Shown one piece after another: positions 1 to 8,396 of a stretch of DNA of 64,000 nucleotides. This DNA comes from Streptomyces sp. 2114.4 (GTDB lineage: Bacteria > Actinomycetota > Actinomycetes > Streptomycetales > Streptomycetaceae): the NCBI RefSeq assembly GCF_900187385.1, contig NZ_FYEY01000001.1, positions 7,502,001 through 7,566,000 on the forward strand. The letters are read 5' to 3'. Positions within the stretch are counted from its first letter, which is position 1, and each line of letters starts with the position of its first letter. The notes under the pieces were generated by a model. The model saw only the letters and a list, made by a program, of their open reading frames with translations, was not told where the DNA came from and did not search any database. Both the position numbers and the translations under genes were made by a program.

Positions 1-233
1 CCGACGAGGCGGGCGGCACCCGGCTGGACACCCTCTTCATCGACGAGGGGTTCGGCAGCCTGGACGAACAGACCCTGGACGAGGTGCTGGACGTCCTGGA
101 CTCCCTGCGCGAACGCGACCGCAGCGTCGGCATCGTCAGCCACGTCGCCGACCTCAAGGCGCGCATCCCCGCCCAACTGGAGGTCGTCAAGGACCGGTCG
201 GGGTCGACGGTCCGGCACCGCGTACGGGGCTGA
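1..233 (+). CDS. sbcC: SbcC nuclease subunit, C-terminal end (partial)
   Basis: This is the last 76 codons of a gene that begins before the window. It encodes the C-terminal ATPase half of an SbcC/Rad50-type SMC protein, the partner of the SbcD nuclease in processing DNA ends and hairpins. The peptide shows a Walker B/D-loop block (TLFIDEGFGSLDE, ending about residue 22 of the visible part) and then the H-loop context (IVSHVADL), both diagnostic of SbcC/Rad50 ATPase heads. The reading frame closes at a TGA at 231-233. It is cut only by the window edge and shows no damage. Confidence 0.9.
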   Translation, partial: DEAGGTRLDTLFIDEGFGSLDEQTLDEVLDVLDSLRERDRSVGIVSHVADLKARIPAQLEVVKDRSGSTVRHRVRG

Positions 234-258
234 GCGGCCTGAGCCTTGCCGGGCGGGG

Positions 259-393
259 GTGTCACGGACGGGCGGTCACTGGCTGACCGGCGGGCGGCTC
301 GACCCGGCCCGGCTGATCCTCTGGCCCGCGACCGACGAGGCGCCCTGGATCACCGGCCAGGTCATCAACTCCGAGGGCGGCTTGCGGCGTTGA
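259..393 (+). pseudogene. C-terminal remnant of a short-chain dehydrogenase
   Basis: Right after sbcC an in-frame stretch ends at TGA 391-393 and reads as the last 40 or so residues of a classical SDR oxidoreductase, with the characteristic tail WITGQVINSEGGLRR preceded by WPATDEAP. There is no Rossmann N-terminus, no YxxxK motif and no room for one behind sbcC, so this is a truncated relic. Its end overlaps the 3' end of the opposing ATP-grasp/GNAT gene by about 29 bp. The SDR tail is easy to recognise. That it is non-functional is inferred from its size. Confidence 0.6.
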
Positions 394-1852
394 CCCCGTC
401 TCCGGCACCGGCACCGGGCCGGGCCCCGACAGCGGCCTCGGCCCCCGCCGTGGCCGAGGACCCGTCGATCTCGTAGGCGCACAGCCCCTCGCGCTGCCCG
501 GAGAACCGGAAACCCGCCCGTTCCAGCACCCGCTGGGACGGGACGTTCTCCGGCTCCGTCAGGGCGCACACCGTCCGCACCTCGGGGTGGGCGGCCGCCC
601 AGCCGGCGAGCAGGCGCGCGGCGTCGGTCGCCCAGCCGGCGCCGCGGGCGGACGGGGAGAGGTCGTAGCCGATCTCCACGAAGCCCTCGGCGTCCGGCGG
701 GCCGTGGAAGCCGATGCTGCCGAGCGCCGTCCCCGAGGCCGCGTCGGTCAGGACGAAGACGCCCCAGCCGGGCCGGTAGTGGCCGGCCGCTGCGGCCCGT
801 ACGGCGATACCGGCGCCGCCCGAGGTGGCCGCGGCCGGGGTGCCGTCGATCCAGTCGAACCCCGCGGGCTCGCCGTCCGCGACCAGCGCGGCGGTGGCCG
901 GCAGCAGTGCCCGCAGCGCCACCCGGCCGGACCTGAGCACCAGCGGGTAGCCGGCGCCCGCGGTGACCAGCGCCTCGAACAGCGGCCGGTGGTCCACCCC
1001 CGCGGGCAGACCGCTGACCTGGCCGTCGCCCACCTCCACCACCCGCCACACACCGTCGGTGCGCAGCGCCAGGTCCGTGGTGACGAAACGCAGCCCCAAC
1101 TCCCGTACGGCGGGCGCCACCCGGATGAGATCGGGGACGGGGCGCAGGCCCGGGGTGTCGGGGTGCGGGCCGGTCAGCACCGGCTCGCCGTCCACCCACC
1201 ACACCCGCGCCTCGCCCACCGCCTCGAAGGTCTCGAAGTCGCGCAGCACCACGCCTCCGGTCAAGAACTCTTCCTGGAGGGCGAGGAAGCGGCTGACGAC
1301 CGCGGCCAGTTGCTCGGTGTCGCCCGCGTCGGGGACGAACGCGGCCTCGTTCCATTCGTGCTTGCGGGACTTGACCCAGTCCTTGACGACGAGCGGACGG
1401 GGCCGGCCCGGCGTGCCGAGCCCGTCGGCAAGTCCCGCCAGCGCCGCCCGCTCCGGCGCCCGGCCGGGCGCGCAGGGGAGCCAGGCGCTGTGCGGGGTGA
1501 GTGCGCGGAAGGTCTCGTACCAGCCCGGGAGCTCATGGGCGCGCTGGTATGCCGAAGGGGAGGTCAGCAGCCGGCCGCCGCGGTCGGCGAGCGCCGCGGA
1601 CAGCTCGGCATAGCGGCCGGCGGGCAGCATCCAGCCGCGGTACCAGACCGGTCCGGCATCCCGCGGGACCCGCGCCACCGCCGCCTCGGCGTCCCCGGCG
1701 ACCAGTGCCTCGTGGTCGAGCAGCGCGGTCACCGCGCCGGCCGACTGCGCCGCGGCGGCGTCGGCCGCGAAGTGCGGATCGGTGCGCCGGGGACGCAGCG
1801 GGTCGCCGGGGAGCAGAAGGAGCGGCCGGTCCGGCGCGGGATCCACTGTCAT
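365..1852 (-). CDS. ATP-grasp domain / GNAT acetyltransferase fusion protein
   Basis: This 495-residue protein joins two enzymes. Residues about 1-290 resemble the ATP-grasp (DUF4343-like) family, with conserved blocks such as VVKDWVKSRKHEWNEA and a C-terminal VVEVGDGQVSGLP. Residues about 310-460 are a GNAT N-acetyltransferase of the RimJ/RimL type, with the acetyl-CoA loop region GYDLSPSARGAGWATDAARLL and the ENVPSQRVLERAGF block. A low-complexity Ala/Gly tail follows and overlaps the SDR remnant. ATG at 1852 is preferred; the upstream extension of the frame would be encoded by a strong hairpin. The fusion suggests ligation or peptide-bond formation coupled to acylation of a small molecule. 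The substrate is unknown. Confidence 0.75.
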   Translation of the reverse strand: MTVDPAPDRPLLLLPGDPLRPRRTDPHFAADAAAAQSAGAVTALLDHEALVAGDAEAAVARVPRDAGPVWYRGWMLPAGRYAELSAALADRGGRLLTSPSAYQRAHELPGWYETFRALTPHSAWLPCAPGRAPERAALAGLADGLGTPGRPRPLVVKDWVKSRKHEWNEAAFVPDAGDTEQLAAVVSRFLALQEEFLTGGVVLRDFETFEAVGEARVWWVDGEPVLTGPHPDTPGLRPVPDLIRVAPAVRELGLRFVTTDLALRTDGVWRVVEVGDGQVSGLPAGVDHRPLFEALVTAGAGYPLVLRSGRVALRALLPATAALVADGEPAGFDWIDGTPAAATSGGAGIAVRAAAAGHYRPGWGVFVLTDAASGTALGSIGFHGPPDAEGFVEIGYDLSPSARGAGWATDAARLLAGWAAAHPEVRTVCALTEPENVPSQRVLERAGFRFSGQREGLCAYEIDGSSATAGAEAAVGARPGAGAGDGVNAASRPRS

Positions 1853-1873
1853 GTCAGCGGACCCTACGGACGG

Positions 1874-1939
1874 CGGCGGCCGGCCACAACACCCGGTGTG
1901 CCGGCCGGCCACCCCACCCGGTGTGGTGGCCGGCCGCCG
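1874..1939 (-). terminator. GC-rich inverted repeat behind the DUF885 gene
   Basis: Arms at 1874-1885 and 1928-1939 (CGGCGGCCGGCC and its exact complement) enclose nested, partly symmetrical GC-rich sequence. The element sits between the stop of the DUF885 gene and the start of the ATP-grasp/GNAT gene, both read leftward, so it most likely ends the upstream transcript. There is no T-run, as is usual for Streptomyces terminators. Confidence 0.55.
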
Positions 1940-1954
1940 TACACCGGGCCGGAA

Positions 1955-3649
1955 TCAGAGCGCCGACAGCTCGGCGAGCAGATCGTCCAGGCCCAGCGAG
2001 CCCTGCGACAGCGCTGCCATGTGCCAGGCCTTGAGGTCGAAGTCCGCGCCGTGCCGGGCGCGGGCCGCCTCCCGGCCCTGCAGCCACACCCGCTCGCCGA
2101 GCTTGTAGCCGATCGCCTGCCCGGCCATGCCCTGGTAGCGGATGATCTCGCTCTCGACGAAGTCGGCCGGACGGCTGCTGTGCCGGGCGAAGAACTCGTG
2201 TGCCAGCTGCGGCGTCCAGCGCTCACCCGGATGGAAGGGGGAGTCCGCCGGGATCTCCAGCTCCAGATGCATTCCGATGTCGATGATGACCCGGACCGCC
2301 CGCATCATCTGGGCGTCGAGATACCCCAGGCGCCGTTCGGCGGTGGTCAGGAAGCCCAGCTCGTCCATGAGCCGTTCGGCGTACAGCGCCCAGCCCTCGG
2401 CGTTCGCGCTGACGATGCCGACCGTCGTCTGGTAGCGGGAGAGCTGGTCGGCGACGTGCGCCCACTGCGCCAGCTGGAGGTGGTGGCCGGGCACGCCCTC
2501 GTGGTACCAGGTGGAGACCAGGTCGTACGCCGGGAAGCGGGTCTCGCCCATCGTCGGCAGCCAGGTCCGGCCGGGCCGGGAGAAGTCCAGCGACGGCTGG
2601 GTGTAGTAGGGGGCGGCGGCGCCACCGGGCGGGGCGATCCGCGACTCCACCCGGCGCACCCGCTCGGCCAGTTCGAAGTGGGTGCCGTCGAGCGCGTCGA
2701 TGGCCTCGTCCATGAGGGACTGGAGCCACTGCCGGGTCTCCTCGACGCCCTCGATCGCCTCGCCGTGCTCATCGCACCAGGCCAGCGCCTCCCACGGCGT
2801 TTTCGCCCCGGGCAGGACCTTCTCGGCCTCGGTCTCCATCTCGGCGAGCAGCCGGTGGAACTCGGACCAGCCGTACGCGTACGCCTCGTCCGGGTCGACG
2901 TCGGCGCCGTTGAAGTAGCGGGCGAGCCGGGCGTAGCGCTCCCGGCCCACCACGTCCGGTGCGCCCTCGACGGCCGGGGCATAGCTGTCACGGAACCAGT
3001 CGCGGAGCTCCACCAGGGCGCCGGTCGCCACGCCGGCGGCCTCGGTCAGTTCGGCGCGCAGGGCCTCCGGGCCCGGGTCGGTGAACTCGGCGAACCAGCC
3101 GCGGTCGGTGCCGATCCATTCGTCCAACTGGCCGATGACGGTGCGGACCTGGGTCGGTCCGGCGGGCAGATCGCGCTTCAGGCCGGCGTCGAGTGCGGCG
3201 CGGTAGCCCTCCAGCGCGGCGGGTACGGCCCGCAGCCGCTGGGCGATCGCCGCCCAGTCCGATTCCGTCTCGGCCGGGGTGACCGTGAAGACCTCACGGA
3301 CGTGGTGCAGCGGCGAGCTGAGGTTGCTGACCGTGCGCAGACCCTCGCCCGCTTCGTGCACCGCCAGCTCGGCGGTCAGCCGCTCGCGCAGCAGCCGGGC
3401 GCAGACCTGCTCGGCGGCCTGCTCCGCGCCGGGCCGGGACTCGGCCTCGGCCAGCTTCTCCAGCGTCGTCCGGGCGAGCTGGGCCACCGCTTCCTGGCCC
3501 GTCGGTGAGAAGTCGGGGAGCTTGCCGGAGCTCTCGGCGATGCCGAGGAAGGTGCCGGTGATCGGGTCCAGGTCGACGAGGGCGTCGACATGGGCATCGG
3601 CGACCTGGCGGGGCAGCGGGCCGCCCCCGGAAGTAGTGGTGTGGGACAT
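1955..3649 (-). CDS. DUF885 family zinc metallopeptidase-like protein
   Basis: This 564-residue protein belongs to the DUF885 family. Its hallmark, HEGVPGHHLQ at about residues 383-392, resembles a gluzincin HExxH-like site with an extra conserved His, and a downstream NAEGWALYAE block could supply the third ligand. Length is typical of the family. No signal peptide is seen, so it should be cytoplasmic. The start is ATG 3649, with GAGGA about 8 bases upstream; a longer frame to 3790 has no ribosome site. It is read alone, with the strong inverted repeat behind it. Peptidase activity is inferred from the motif and the substrate is unknown. Confidence 0.85.
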   Translation of the reverse strand: MSHTTTSGGGPLPRQVADAHVDALVDLDPITGTFLGIAESSGKLPDFSPTGQEAVAQLARTTLEKLAEAESRPGAEQAAEQVCARLLRERLTAELAVHEAGEGLRTVSNLSSPLHHVREVFTVTPAETESDWAAIAQRLRAVPAALEGYRAALDAGLKRDLPAGPTQVRTVIGQLDEWIGTDRGWFAEFTDPGPEALRAELTEAAGVATGALVELRDWFRDSYAPAVEGAPDVVGRERYARLARYFNGADVDPDEAYAYGWSEFHRLLAEMETEAEKVLPGAKTPWEALAWCDEHGEAIEGVEETRQWLQSLMDEAIDALDGTHFELAERVRRVESRIAPPGGAAAPYYTQPSLDFSRPGRTWLPTMGETRFPAYDLVSTWYHEGVPGHHLQLAQWAHVADQLSRYQTTVGIVSANAEGWALYAERLMDELGFLTTAERRLGYLDAQMMRAVRVIIDIGMHLELEIPADSPFHPGERWTPQLAHEFFARHSSRPADFVESEIIRYQGMAGQAIGYKLGERVWLQGREAARARHGADFDLKAWHMAALSQGSLGLDDLLAELSAL

Positions 3650-3800
3650 ACGTCCATCCTCGTACGGATGGCCCCGCCGCGTCACCACCAAGAGACGGTA
3701 CGTTGCTGACGCTTTGCGCTCTCGTCCGGAGGCGGGAGGTCCGGTTGCGGGGGCGCCGGCCGGGCGTCGGCACGCCCGGCCGGGCACCACGGGGTGGTGC

Positions 3801-5198
3801 TCAGCGGCGCCCCGTGCCGTCCTGGACCCATACGCTCTGCGGGGTCTCCCGCCGGGCGGGCATGTCCGCGGGGCGGGTGGTGATCACCAGCGTGCCTTCC
3901 TCGATCTGGTAGTCGAGCGGCAGTCCGAGTCCACGCATCGCCGCCACCATGCCGGTGTTGGAGGACTGGGTGATCGCATAGACACTCTCGCAGCCGGTTT
4001 CGGCCGCCATCGTCAGCAGCCGGCGCAGCAGCTCGGCGCCGATGCCGCGCTGCTGCCAGGCGTCCTCGACCAGCAGGGCGACCTCGGTCTCGTCGCCGTC
4101 CCACAGCAGGTGTCCCAGCGCCACCAGCCGGCCGGATGCCGTCTCCACCGCCAGGGTGCGGCCGAACCGCGGGCTGAGCAGATGGCCGAGATAGCGGTCC
4201 GCATCACCGACCGGGCCGTGGTAGCGCAGCCCCAGGGTCTTCGGGGAGCAGCGGTCGTGCATCTCGCGGGCCGCGGGCAGATCGGAGGTGTCGGCGCGGC
4301 GGACCGTGATCTCGTTGCCCTCGGGAAGCGTCAGCACATCACGCCGCGGGGGCACCCGCTGGCCGAGTCTGGCGTCCAGGTCGACCAGGGCGCGTACCCG
4401 GGCGAACTCGGCGGGGGTGAACGGCAATTGCGGCCTTTCAATGGTGAGCGAGCCCCCGGAGGGGTCGCGGAATTTCATGCGGTGCTTCTCCAGCACGCCC
4501 CCCGTGGGCACCTGCTCCGCGAGCGGCTGCCCGCGCAGCCAGCGCGCGGGCACCGAACGTATCGTGCAGCGTCCCAGCAACTGGCGTAGCGACAGGGGGA
4601 GTTCGGCGGAGTCCAGGGCGGTCCGGGTCGCCAGACCCAGCATCCGGGTCGGCGCATCGACGAGGTCGTGCGCATCGGCCCGCTCCAGCCAGCTGTGCGT
4701 GCCGCCCGCTTCGGTGACCGTGCGGGTCAGCTCTGCGGACGTCAGCGCGGCGGGCGCGCGCAGCAGGAACTCGTCGACCGTGCCCTCGGACAGCGGGTGG
4801 GTCTGCAGGCTGAGGATGTCCACCCGCCGCGCGCCCAGCGCCGTGCACAGCACGGCCAGGCTGCCGGGCTCGTCCCGGACCGTGGTCCGCATCCGCCACA
4901 GCACCGTCTCCTGCCCGCCGGCCCCGGGGGCCGGTCCGGACGGGGACGCCGCCGTGGCGCCGGTATCGGTCGGCGGCGGGGCGTTTTCGTGGCGTCGTGA
5001 CCACCAGACGTGGAAGCCGGCCACGGCCAGGAGGGCGACCGCGGCGGAGCACAGCATGACGGGACCCGACGGGTCGTGCGCGATGGTGTGGGCCAGGACG
5101 TCGGCCCCCGCCACGGCGCTGAAGAGGGCGGCCAGCTCGACGACGTCCCGCCGCCAGTGATGACGGCGGGTGGCACGGGCAGAGGATGCTTCAGTCAT
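3801..5198 (-). CDS. Membrane-anchored ACT domain / GNAT acetyltransferase
   Basis: This 465-residue protein has hydrophobic segments near the N-terminus (about residues 22-65), an ACT-like regulatory domain (about 95-175, with TVRDEPGSLAVLCTALG) and a C-terminal GNAT domain (about 300-440, with VEDAWQQRGIGAELLRRL at the acetyl-CoA loop). ACT domains usually bind amino acids, so acetylation controlled by an amino acid at the membrane is the simplest reading. The start is ATG 5198, just before the charged MTEASSARATRRHHWRRD. The gene follows phoD at a distance of 84 bp and is not overlapped by it. The acceptor substrate cannot be told from sequence. Confidence 0.75.
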   Translation of the reverse strand: MTEASSARATRRHHWRRDVVELAALFSAVAGADVLAHTIAHDPSGPVMLCSAAVALLAVAGFHVWWSRRHENAPPPTDTGATAASPSGPAPGAGGQETVLWRMRTTVRDEPGSLAVLCTALGARRVDILSLQTHPLSEGTVDEFLLRAPAALTSAELTRTVTEAGGTHSWLERADAHDLVDAPTRMLGLATRTALDSAELPLSLRQLLGRCTIRSVPARWLRGQPLAEQVPTGGVLEKHRMKFRDPSGGSLTIERPQLPFTPAEFARVRALVDLDARLGQRVPPRRDVLTLPEGNEITVRRADTSDLPAAREMHDRCSPKTLGLRYHGPVGDADRYLGHLLSPRFGRTLAVETASGRLVALGHLLWDGDETEVALLVEDAWQQRGIGAELLRRLLTMAAETGCESVYAITQSSNTGMVAAMRGLGLPLDYQIEEGTLVITTRPADMPARRETPQSVWVQDGTGRR

Positions 5199-5282
5199 GC
5201 ACACCAGCCTTGCGCACAGGTGTTGCCTGATCGCCAACACCTTGTGTCCGACGGGTAAAAGACGCAATCGACGCATTGGCCT

Positions 5283-6905
5283 CTACTGTCCTACCTGTCC
5301 CGGTTGCAGCACCTTGCTGAACAACGCCTCGCCGCCCTCCCGACGCAGCCGCACCGTCATCTCCCCGCTTCCTCCGTCGATATCGATCTCGCCGAAGTAC
5401 TGCGGGCTCTCCGCGGGAGAGGTGTTGGCACGGTCCGGCGCTTTGATGAACGGCTGCTCGGGCCCGAATGTTCCGTCCAGCTTCACCGCCGGGTATCCGC
5501 CCGCGTTCAGCGGGCCCGACACGAACTCCCAGAACGGCGCGAAGTCCTTGAACGCGGCCCGCTCCGGCGCGTAGTGCTGCGCCGCGGTGTAGTGGACGTC
5601 CGTCGTCAGCCATACCGTGCCGGTCACCCGGTCGTGCTTGATGTGCCGCAGCAGCTCGGCCAGCTGCAGCTCGCGCCCCAGGGGAGCGCCCGGATCCCCC
5701 TGGGCCACCGCCTCGAAGTTGGTTTTGCCGTCCGGCACGACCAGCCCCAGCGGCATATCGGAGGCGATCACCTTCCACACCGCGGACGAGCGGGACAGCT
5801 CGCGTTTGAGCCAGCGCAGCTGCTCGGCCCCGAGAATGCCCTGCGGGTCGTCGGTCTGCCGGTCCGGCGAATTGGCGTTCCGGTAGCGGCGCATGTCCAG
5901 TACGAACACATCGAGCAGCGGGCCGTGGTGCACGACGCGGTAGACCCGGCCACCCCGGTCGGGCCGCAGCGTCCGGATCGGGAAATACTCGCTGAACGCG
6001 CGCAGCGAGCGCGCGGACAGCACATCCGTCTCCTTCACGGTGTACCGGTCGTCGTCGAGCAGCTGCCCCGGATACCAGTTGTTGTGCACCTCGTGGTCGT
6101 CCCACTGGGTGATCGTCGGCACCTGGGCGTTGAAGCGGCGCAGGTGGTCGTCCAGCAGGTTGTAGCGGAACGCGCCGCGGAACTCCGCCAGCGTCTCGGC
6201 GACCTTCGCCTTCTCCTCGGTCGTCACATTCCGCCAGATCCGGCCGTCCGGGAGCGTCACCCGCTCGGGGATCGGACTGTCGGCGTAGATGTTGTCGCCG
6301 CTGCACAGGAAAAAGTCCGGATTCCGGCGTCGCATGTCCTCATAGATGCGATAGCCGCCGCGGTCCGGGTTGATGCCCCAGCCCTGCCCGGCCAGATCAC
6401 CGGACCAGTGGAAGCGCACGCCGTCCCGCCGCCCGTCACCGGCCCGGCCGGAATCTCTCCCGGCGTCCGTGGAGGTGCGGCCCGCGGGCGCCGTGCGGAA
6501 GGTGCCGGTGACCGGCTCGCCGGACCGCCGGGGATCGTCCGGGTCGGCGAGCAGCACCCGGTAGTGGATCTGTTCACCGGGCGGCAGGCCGTGCAGCGAG
6601 GTCACGCCGGTGAAGTCCGTCCCCGCCCCGGTCACCGGGCCGTGCCAGGTCCTGGCGTTACGGAACGACTCGGTGGCCGCGGTCTGCACCACCATCCGGG
6701 CCGGCCGGTCGGACCGTACCCACACCAGGCCCGACGAGGTGGTGACATCCCCGACCTGCACGCCCCAGTCGGCGCTCGGCCGCCCGCTGCGGGCCTGCGC
6801 CGGTGCGGCACAGGAGAGTGCGGGCAGCGCCAGTGCCGCCGAGCCGGCCGCCGCGCCCTGCAGCAGCGACCGCCGTCCGAAGCCGCCGCCGGATCCGTGC
6901 GCCAT
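5283..6905 (-). CDS. phoD: Secreted alkaline phosphatase D
   Basis: This 540-residue PhoD-family phosphatase/phosphodiesterase is exported by the Tat pathway. The N-terminus carries a twin-arginine signal (GRRSLLQGAAAG) followed by a hydrophobic stretch and an Ala-rich cleavage region. Family motifs are present in order: the N-terminal fibronectin-like domain, CSGDNIYADSPI, QWDDHEVHNNW and the C-terminal metal-binding TTDVHYTAAQHY. PhoD enzymes use iron and calcium and release phosphate from organic esters outside the cell. The start ATG 6905 has GGAGG 7 bases upstream. A PHO-box-like direct repeat lies about 60-85 bp upstream, consistent with PhoP control under phosphate limitation. Confidence 0.92.
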   Translation of the reverse strand: MAHGSGGGFGRRSLLQGAAAGSAALALPALSCAAPAQARSGRPSADWGVQVGDVTTSSGLVWVRSDRPARMVVQTAATESFRNARTWHGPVTGAGTDFTGVTSLHGLPPGEQIHYRVLLADPDDPRRSGEPVTGTFRTAPAGRTSTDAGRDSGRAGDGRRDGVRFHWSGDLAGQGWGINPDRGGYRIYEDMRRRNPDFFLCSGDNIYADSPIPERVTLPDGRIWRNVTTEEKAKVAETLAEFRGAFRYNLLDDHLRRFNAQVPTITQWDDHEVHNNWYPGQLLDDDRYTVKETDVLSARSLRAFSEYFPIRTLRPDRGGRVYRVVHHGPLLDVFVLDMRRYRNANSPDRQTDDPQGILGAEQLRWLKRELSRSSAVWKVIASDMPLGLVVPDGKTNFEAVAQGDPGAPLGRELQLAELLRHIKHDRVTGTVWLTTDVHYTAAQHYAPERAAFKDFAPFWEFVSGPLNAGGYPAVKLDGTFGPEQPFIKAPDRANTSPAESPQYFGEIDIDGGSGEMTVRLRREGGEALFSKVLQPGQVGQ

Positions 6906-6967
6906 CTCCAACCTCCATGCCTCGCCCGACTTCACTGCCGCCCCGTTCGTATCGCTGTCCGGTGCCC

Positions 6968-6989
6968 GGCAGCCGAACGGACGGTGAAC
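6968..6989 (-). promoter_or_regulatory. PHO-box-like direct repeat upstream of phoD
   Basis: Read leftward, two 11-base units stand in tandem, GTTCACCGTCC (6989-6979) and GTTCGGCTGCC (6978-6968). The first agrees with the Streptomyces PhoP direct-repeat unit, in which GTTCACC is the conserved core; the second keeps GTTC. The spacing of exactly 11 and the position upstream of a phosphatase gene support PhoP binding. This is a two-unit match read by eye. Confidence 0.5.
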
Positions 6990-7169
6990 AGCGGCCCGTT
7001 CGTCTGCGCGATCCGCCCGTCGGCGGGGTTGGTCTTCGGTCCCCTACGGCCCCGCGACCCAACGGACCGGGCCATGGTCGCAAGACCCCCGGCTGATCGC
7101 CAGGATGTCGCAGGGACGTTTACGGCTTGGGTACGCGCCGCCGCGGGCCAGGGGAAGCCGGCGGACCCG

Positions 7170-8012
7170 CTAGGGGGTGCCCTGGCCGACGGTGTCGAGG
7201 ATGACCCGCGCCACCAGCGCCGGATCGTCGTGCATCGGCACATGTCCGCAGCCCGGCAGCCGTACCAGCCGCGCGCCCGGAATCGTGTGCTTGGCGCGTA
7301 CGCCCTGACGGGGGAGCAGCAGGCGGTCCCGGCTGCCCCAGCCGATCGTCACCGGGACGTCCGGCACATCGGTGGTGAACCGCACCCCCCGGCCGGCCGC
7401 CAGCGTCGGCGCGAAGCCGGGCCCCTCGCGCAGCGCCCGGGTCTCCGCCACGACGGCCGCGGCCGAACGACGGCCGGGGTGGGCGTAGATGGTGCCGGTC
7501 AGGGAAGCGCGGCCGAGTGCGGTGCGGGCCAGGGTCTCCACCACCGGCTCGGGCAGCGCCTGCGCCCCGGCGTACATACCGCGCAACACGCCGAAGGCGT
7601 ACCGCCGCTCGGCCCGGGTCCAAAAGCCCGCGGGCGAGAGCGCGGTGACGGACCGGACGGCCCGCGCGCGGCCCAGCTCCAGGGCGAGCAGCCCGCCCAG
7701 CGAGTTCCCCACCACATGCGGGCGGCTGGCCCCGAGCTCCTCGAACGCCGCGATGAGCAGCGGGACGACCGACGACAACGCGTAGGAGGAACCACCGGGC
7801 AGCGCGGGGGAGGCGCCGAAGCCCGGCAGATCGAGGGCGATGACCTCATGGGAGGCGGCCAGGATGTCGCACACCGGGCGCCAGGCCTGGAGATGGTGGC
7901 CAATACCGTGCAACAGGACGACGGGGTCGCCCGCGCCCTTGCGCTCGTAGGCGACCGTGAACGGCGGCCGGTCCTCGGGGGTGACACGGGCGAAGGAGAC
8001 CGGGGTGGCCAT
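7170..8012 (-). CDS. Alpha/beta-fold hydrolase
   Basis: This 280-residue cytoplasmic alpha/beta hydrolase has the full pattern: oxyanion-hole HG in VVLLHGIGHHLQAW, the nucleophile elbow GNSLGG (VVGNSLGGLLALELG, about residue 103) and the catalytic His in LPGCGHVPMHDDP near the C-terminus. The start ATG 8012 is preceded by GAGGAG at good spacing. It is divergent from the GntR regulator, with an operator-like palindrome between them, so it is a candidate target of that regulator. The substrate is not predictable; esterase, lactonase or dehalogenase-like activities share this fold. Confidence 0.85.
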   Translation of the reverse strand: MATPVSFARVTPEDRPPFTVAYERKGAGDPVVLLHGIGHHLQAWRPVCDILAASHEVIALDLPGFGASPALPGGSSYALSSVVPLLIAAFEELGASRPHVVGNSLGGLLALELGRARAVRSVTALSPAGFWTRAERRYAFGVLRGMYAGAQALPEPVVETLARTALGRASLTGTIYAHPGRRSAAAVVAETRALREGPGFAPTLAAGRGVRFTTDVPDVPVTIGWGSRDRLLLPRQGVRAKHTIPGARLVRLPGCGHVPMHDDPALVARVILDTVGQGTP

Positions 8013-8196
8013 CAGAACTCCTCGGGGGTGCGGTACGTGCGGTGGTCCCGGGCGTGCGCTGACACGATGCCAGGTGTGGCTACTGCGCGGTATGGGGCCG
8101 CCGGGACGAGTAGGCGAGGCACGGCAGGCCACACGGCCGGGGTGGCCGGTACAGGCGGCTGCTACGGGCGGTTGTGCCGATCCGAAACGGATGCCG

Positions 8197-8212
8197 GATT
8201 GGTCTTGACCAA
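8197..8212. promoter_or_regulatory. DasR-type operator (dre-like palindrome)
   Basis: The sequence ATTGGTCTTGACCAAG contains the arms TTGGTC and GACCAA around a 2-bp centre. It closely resembles the DasR response element of Streptomyces, whose consensus as recalled is ACTGGTCTAGACCACT. It overlaps the -35 hexamer of the promoter leading to the adjacent GntR gene, the expected place for autoregulatory repression. Confidence 0.6.
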
Positions 8213-8233
8213 GGGTGGGGGCGGCCATATCGT
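8205..8233 (+). promoter_or_regulatory. Promoter of the GntR gene
   Basis: A -35 hexamer TTGACC (8205-8210) and a -10 hexamer TATCGT (8228-8233) are separated by 17 bp, a good vegetative (HrdB-type) promoter. Transcription would start near 8240, about 155 bp before the GTG start of the GntR gene. The dre-like palindrome covers the -35 region. Confidence 0.5.
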
Positions 8234-8396
8234 CGGGATACTGCAACAACCTTTCATAAAGAAACGCTCATTATCGGGCGTGCAGGCGGCCCGTGAAGAA
8301 GCGGGCGTGCAGGCGGGCTCGCGAAGGCGGCGCCTCGGGGGTGGGCCCGAGCCCCACACGGGGCGCACCCCGGTAGCGGCCAGTGCGGAGGACAGG

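Noticed and set aside
587..3508. A 973-codon open frame on the + strand antisense to two genes, and similar very long antisense frames (for example 5304-8396).
   Set aside because: They lie opposite well-supported genes, have arginine/glycine-rich nonsense composition and no ribosome site. GC-biased third positions keep such shadow frames open. Only the last 248 codons of the second one are real (the GntR gene).
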